NCBI GenBank assembly: GCA_965370315.1
Contig: CBDUTO010000195.1
Coordinates: 1 to 5,720, forward strand
Source of the DNA: 1-14-2-50-31-20 sp965370315
GTDB lineage: Bacteria > Bacteroidota > Ignavibacteria > Ignavibacteriales > Melioribacteraceae
Length of the DNA stretch: 5,720 nt
Direction of reading: 5' to 3'
The position numbers and the translations under genes are program-made. A model generated the notes under the pieces. It did not search any database, had not been told where the DNA came from, and saw only the letters and a program-made list of their open reading frames with translations. Numbering within the stretch: the first letter of the stretch is position 1; each line of letters opens with the position of its first letter. Shown here piece by piece: positions 5,166-5,720 of the stretch.

Positions 5166-5262
5166 TGTCATTTCGATTCCGATGTTTTTTATCGGAAGAG
5201 AAATCTCGTGAATAGTTGAAGATTTCTCAATCGCTACAAAGCAAGCTCATTTCGAAATGACA
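5166..5262. repeat. Intergenic nested palindromic repeat with TGTCATTTCGA ends
   Basis: This 97-base element lies between smpB and tyrS. Perfect 11-bp outer arms TGTCATTTCGA (5166-5176) and TCGAAATGACA (5252-5262) enclose inner arms GAGAAATCT (5198-5206) and AGATTTCTC (5220-5228), also perfect. A third, local hairpin, TTCCGAT (5177-5183) with ATCGGAA (5191-5197), has a T-rich loop. The right end contains a 14-base perfect palindrome (5247-5260) made of the terminal motif in both orientations. Elements with TGTCATTTCGA...GAAATCT arms are, from memory, frequent in Bacteroidota. The element could attenuate smpB-tyrS transcription. Confidence 0.88.
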
Positions 5263-5271
5263 ACACCTTAA

Positions 5272-5720
5272 TTACATTTTTAAACTTCTATCCAAATCGC
5301 GTTGTGCATCTCTTTCTTTAATTGATTCACGTTTGTCGTAAGATTTTTTACCACGTGCTAATCCAATTTCAACTTTAACTATTCCGTTGGAAAAATAAAA
5401 GCGTAATGGAATAAGTGAATATCCTTTTTGCTTAATCTTGTTATTAAGTTTTTTAATTTCAGCACGCTTTAATAAAAGCTTTCTTCGTCTAATTGGATCA
5501 TGGTTATTTCTGTTACCATGATCGTAAACACCAATGTGAGCATTTGTCATCCATACTTCATCCTCTTTAATAGATGCATAAGCATCTACTAGATTTGCTT
5601 TTCCATTTCGCAATGCTTTTACTTCAGTTCCAAGGAGAACAATTCCTGCTTCTATTTTCCGCTCAATGAAATAATCGTGAAATGCTTTCCGATTGCTTGT
5701 TATATTTTTTTCTTCTTTGT
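5272..5720 (-). CDS. smpB: SsrA-binding protein SmpB, N-terminus off the right edge
   Basis: SmpB binds tmRNA and brings it to stalled ribosomes for trans-translation. The frame is open from the TAA at 5274-5272 to the window's right edge and shows 148 complete codons; SmpB proteins are usually about 150-160 residues, so only a few N-terminal residues are missing. Visible family features are NRKAFHDYFIERKIEAGIVLLGTEVKALRNGKANLVDAYASI, the OB-fold core through ANAHIGVY-like TNAHIGVYDHGNRNNHDPIRRRKLLL, then YSLIPLRFYFSNGIVKVEIGLARGKKSYDKRESIKERDAQRD with the basic tail that enters the ribosomal A site. A TTG at 5613 is not the start, because clear SmpB sequence continues for 35 codons upstream of it. 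The ssrA gene itself is not in this window. Confidence 0.96.
   Translation of the reverse strand, partial: KEEKNITSNRKAFHDYFIERKIEAGIVLLGTEVKALRNGKANLVDAYASIKEDEVWMTNAHIGVYDHGNRNNHDPIRRRKLLLKRAEIKKLNNKIKQKGYSLIPLRFYFSNGIVKVEIGLARGKKSYDKRESIKERDAQRDLDRSLKM

Noticed and set aside
4932..5219. Plus-strand open frame of 95 codons overlapping the tyrS start and the intergenic repeat
   Set aside because: Most of it is antisense to the conserved N-terminal part of TyrRS and the rest runs through the palindromic repeat; there are no protein features.
5272..5613. A 113-residue smpB starting from TTG 5613
   Set aside because: Conserved SmpB sequence (NRKAFHDYFIERKIEAGIVLLGTEVKA) continues in frame upstream to the window edge, so the true start lies outside.

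Overview
This is an A+T-rich bacterial window with a mix of informational housekeeping genes, secreted or envelope genes and small palindromic repeats. The likely source is a member of the Bacteroidota/Chlorobiota/Ignavibacteria group. Four points support this, and none is decisive alone: a Sec signal peptide on the transglutaminase-like protein with a probable A|Q cleavage site; TAnnTTTG promoter-like boxes upstream of that gene; a pyruvoyl-type arginine decarboxylase; and intergenic palindromes with GTCATTTCGA / GTCATTGCGA ends, which I recall as common in these genomes. Genus and species cannot be read from the window.

Layout, left to right. Positions 1-306 (minus) hold the N-terminal part of a secreted protein that runs off the left edge. 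A short A+T-rich divergent promoter region follows. Next is a plus-strand pair: a secreted transglutaminase-like protein (470-1903) and a YhhN/TMEM86-type membrane protein (1903-2532), which overlap by one base. After them comes a REP-associated tyrosine transposase (RAYT, 2583-3143). It is flanked by two directly repeated REP-like hairpins (2521-2559 and 3181-3220) and contains a third, inverted copy inside its own reading frame (2872-2896). The remainder is a minus-strand block: smpB (5272 to beyond the right edge), tyrS (3902-5131) and pyruvoyl-dependent arginine decarboxylase (3247-3795). Both gaps in this block hold a larger palindromic repeat (5166-5262 and 3813-3889).

Functionally, smpB (trans-translation) and tyrS (tyrosyl-tRNA charging) both serve translation. 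The arginine decarboxylase would make agmatine for polyamine synthesis or acid/arginine metabolism. The transglutaminase-like protein and the YhhN protein are probably translationally coupled and both act at or beyond the membrane, but no shared pathway is evident.

The most interesting part is the RAYT locus. All three hairpins have GTAG at their 5' foot, the same tetranucleotide known at the foot of E. coli REPs recognised by its RAYT. One copy is in frame as codons of the transposase itself, and another supplies the stop codon of the upstream gene. The two larger intergenic palindromes share a terminal motif (GTCATTKCGA) but differ by a correlated G/T change in outer and inner arms, and each can fold either as one long hairpin or as two tandem ones.
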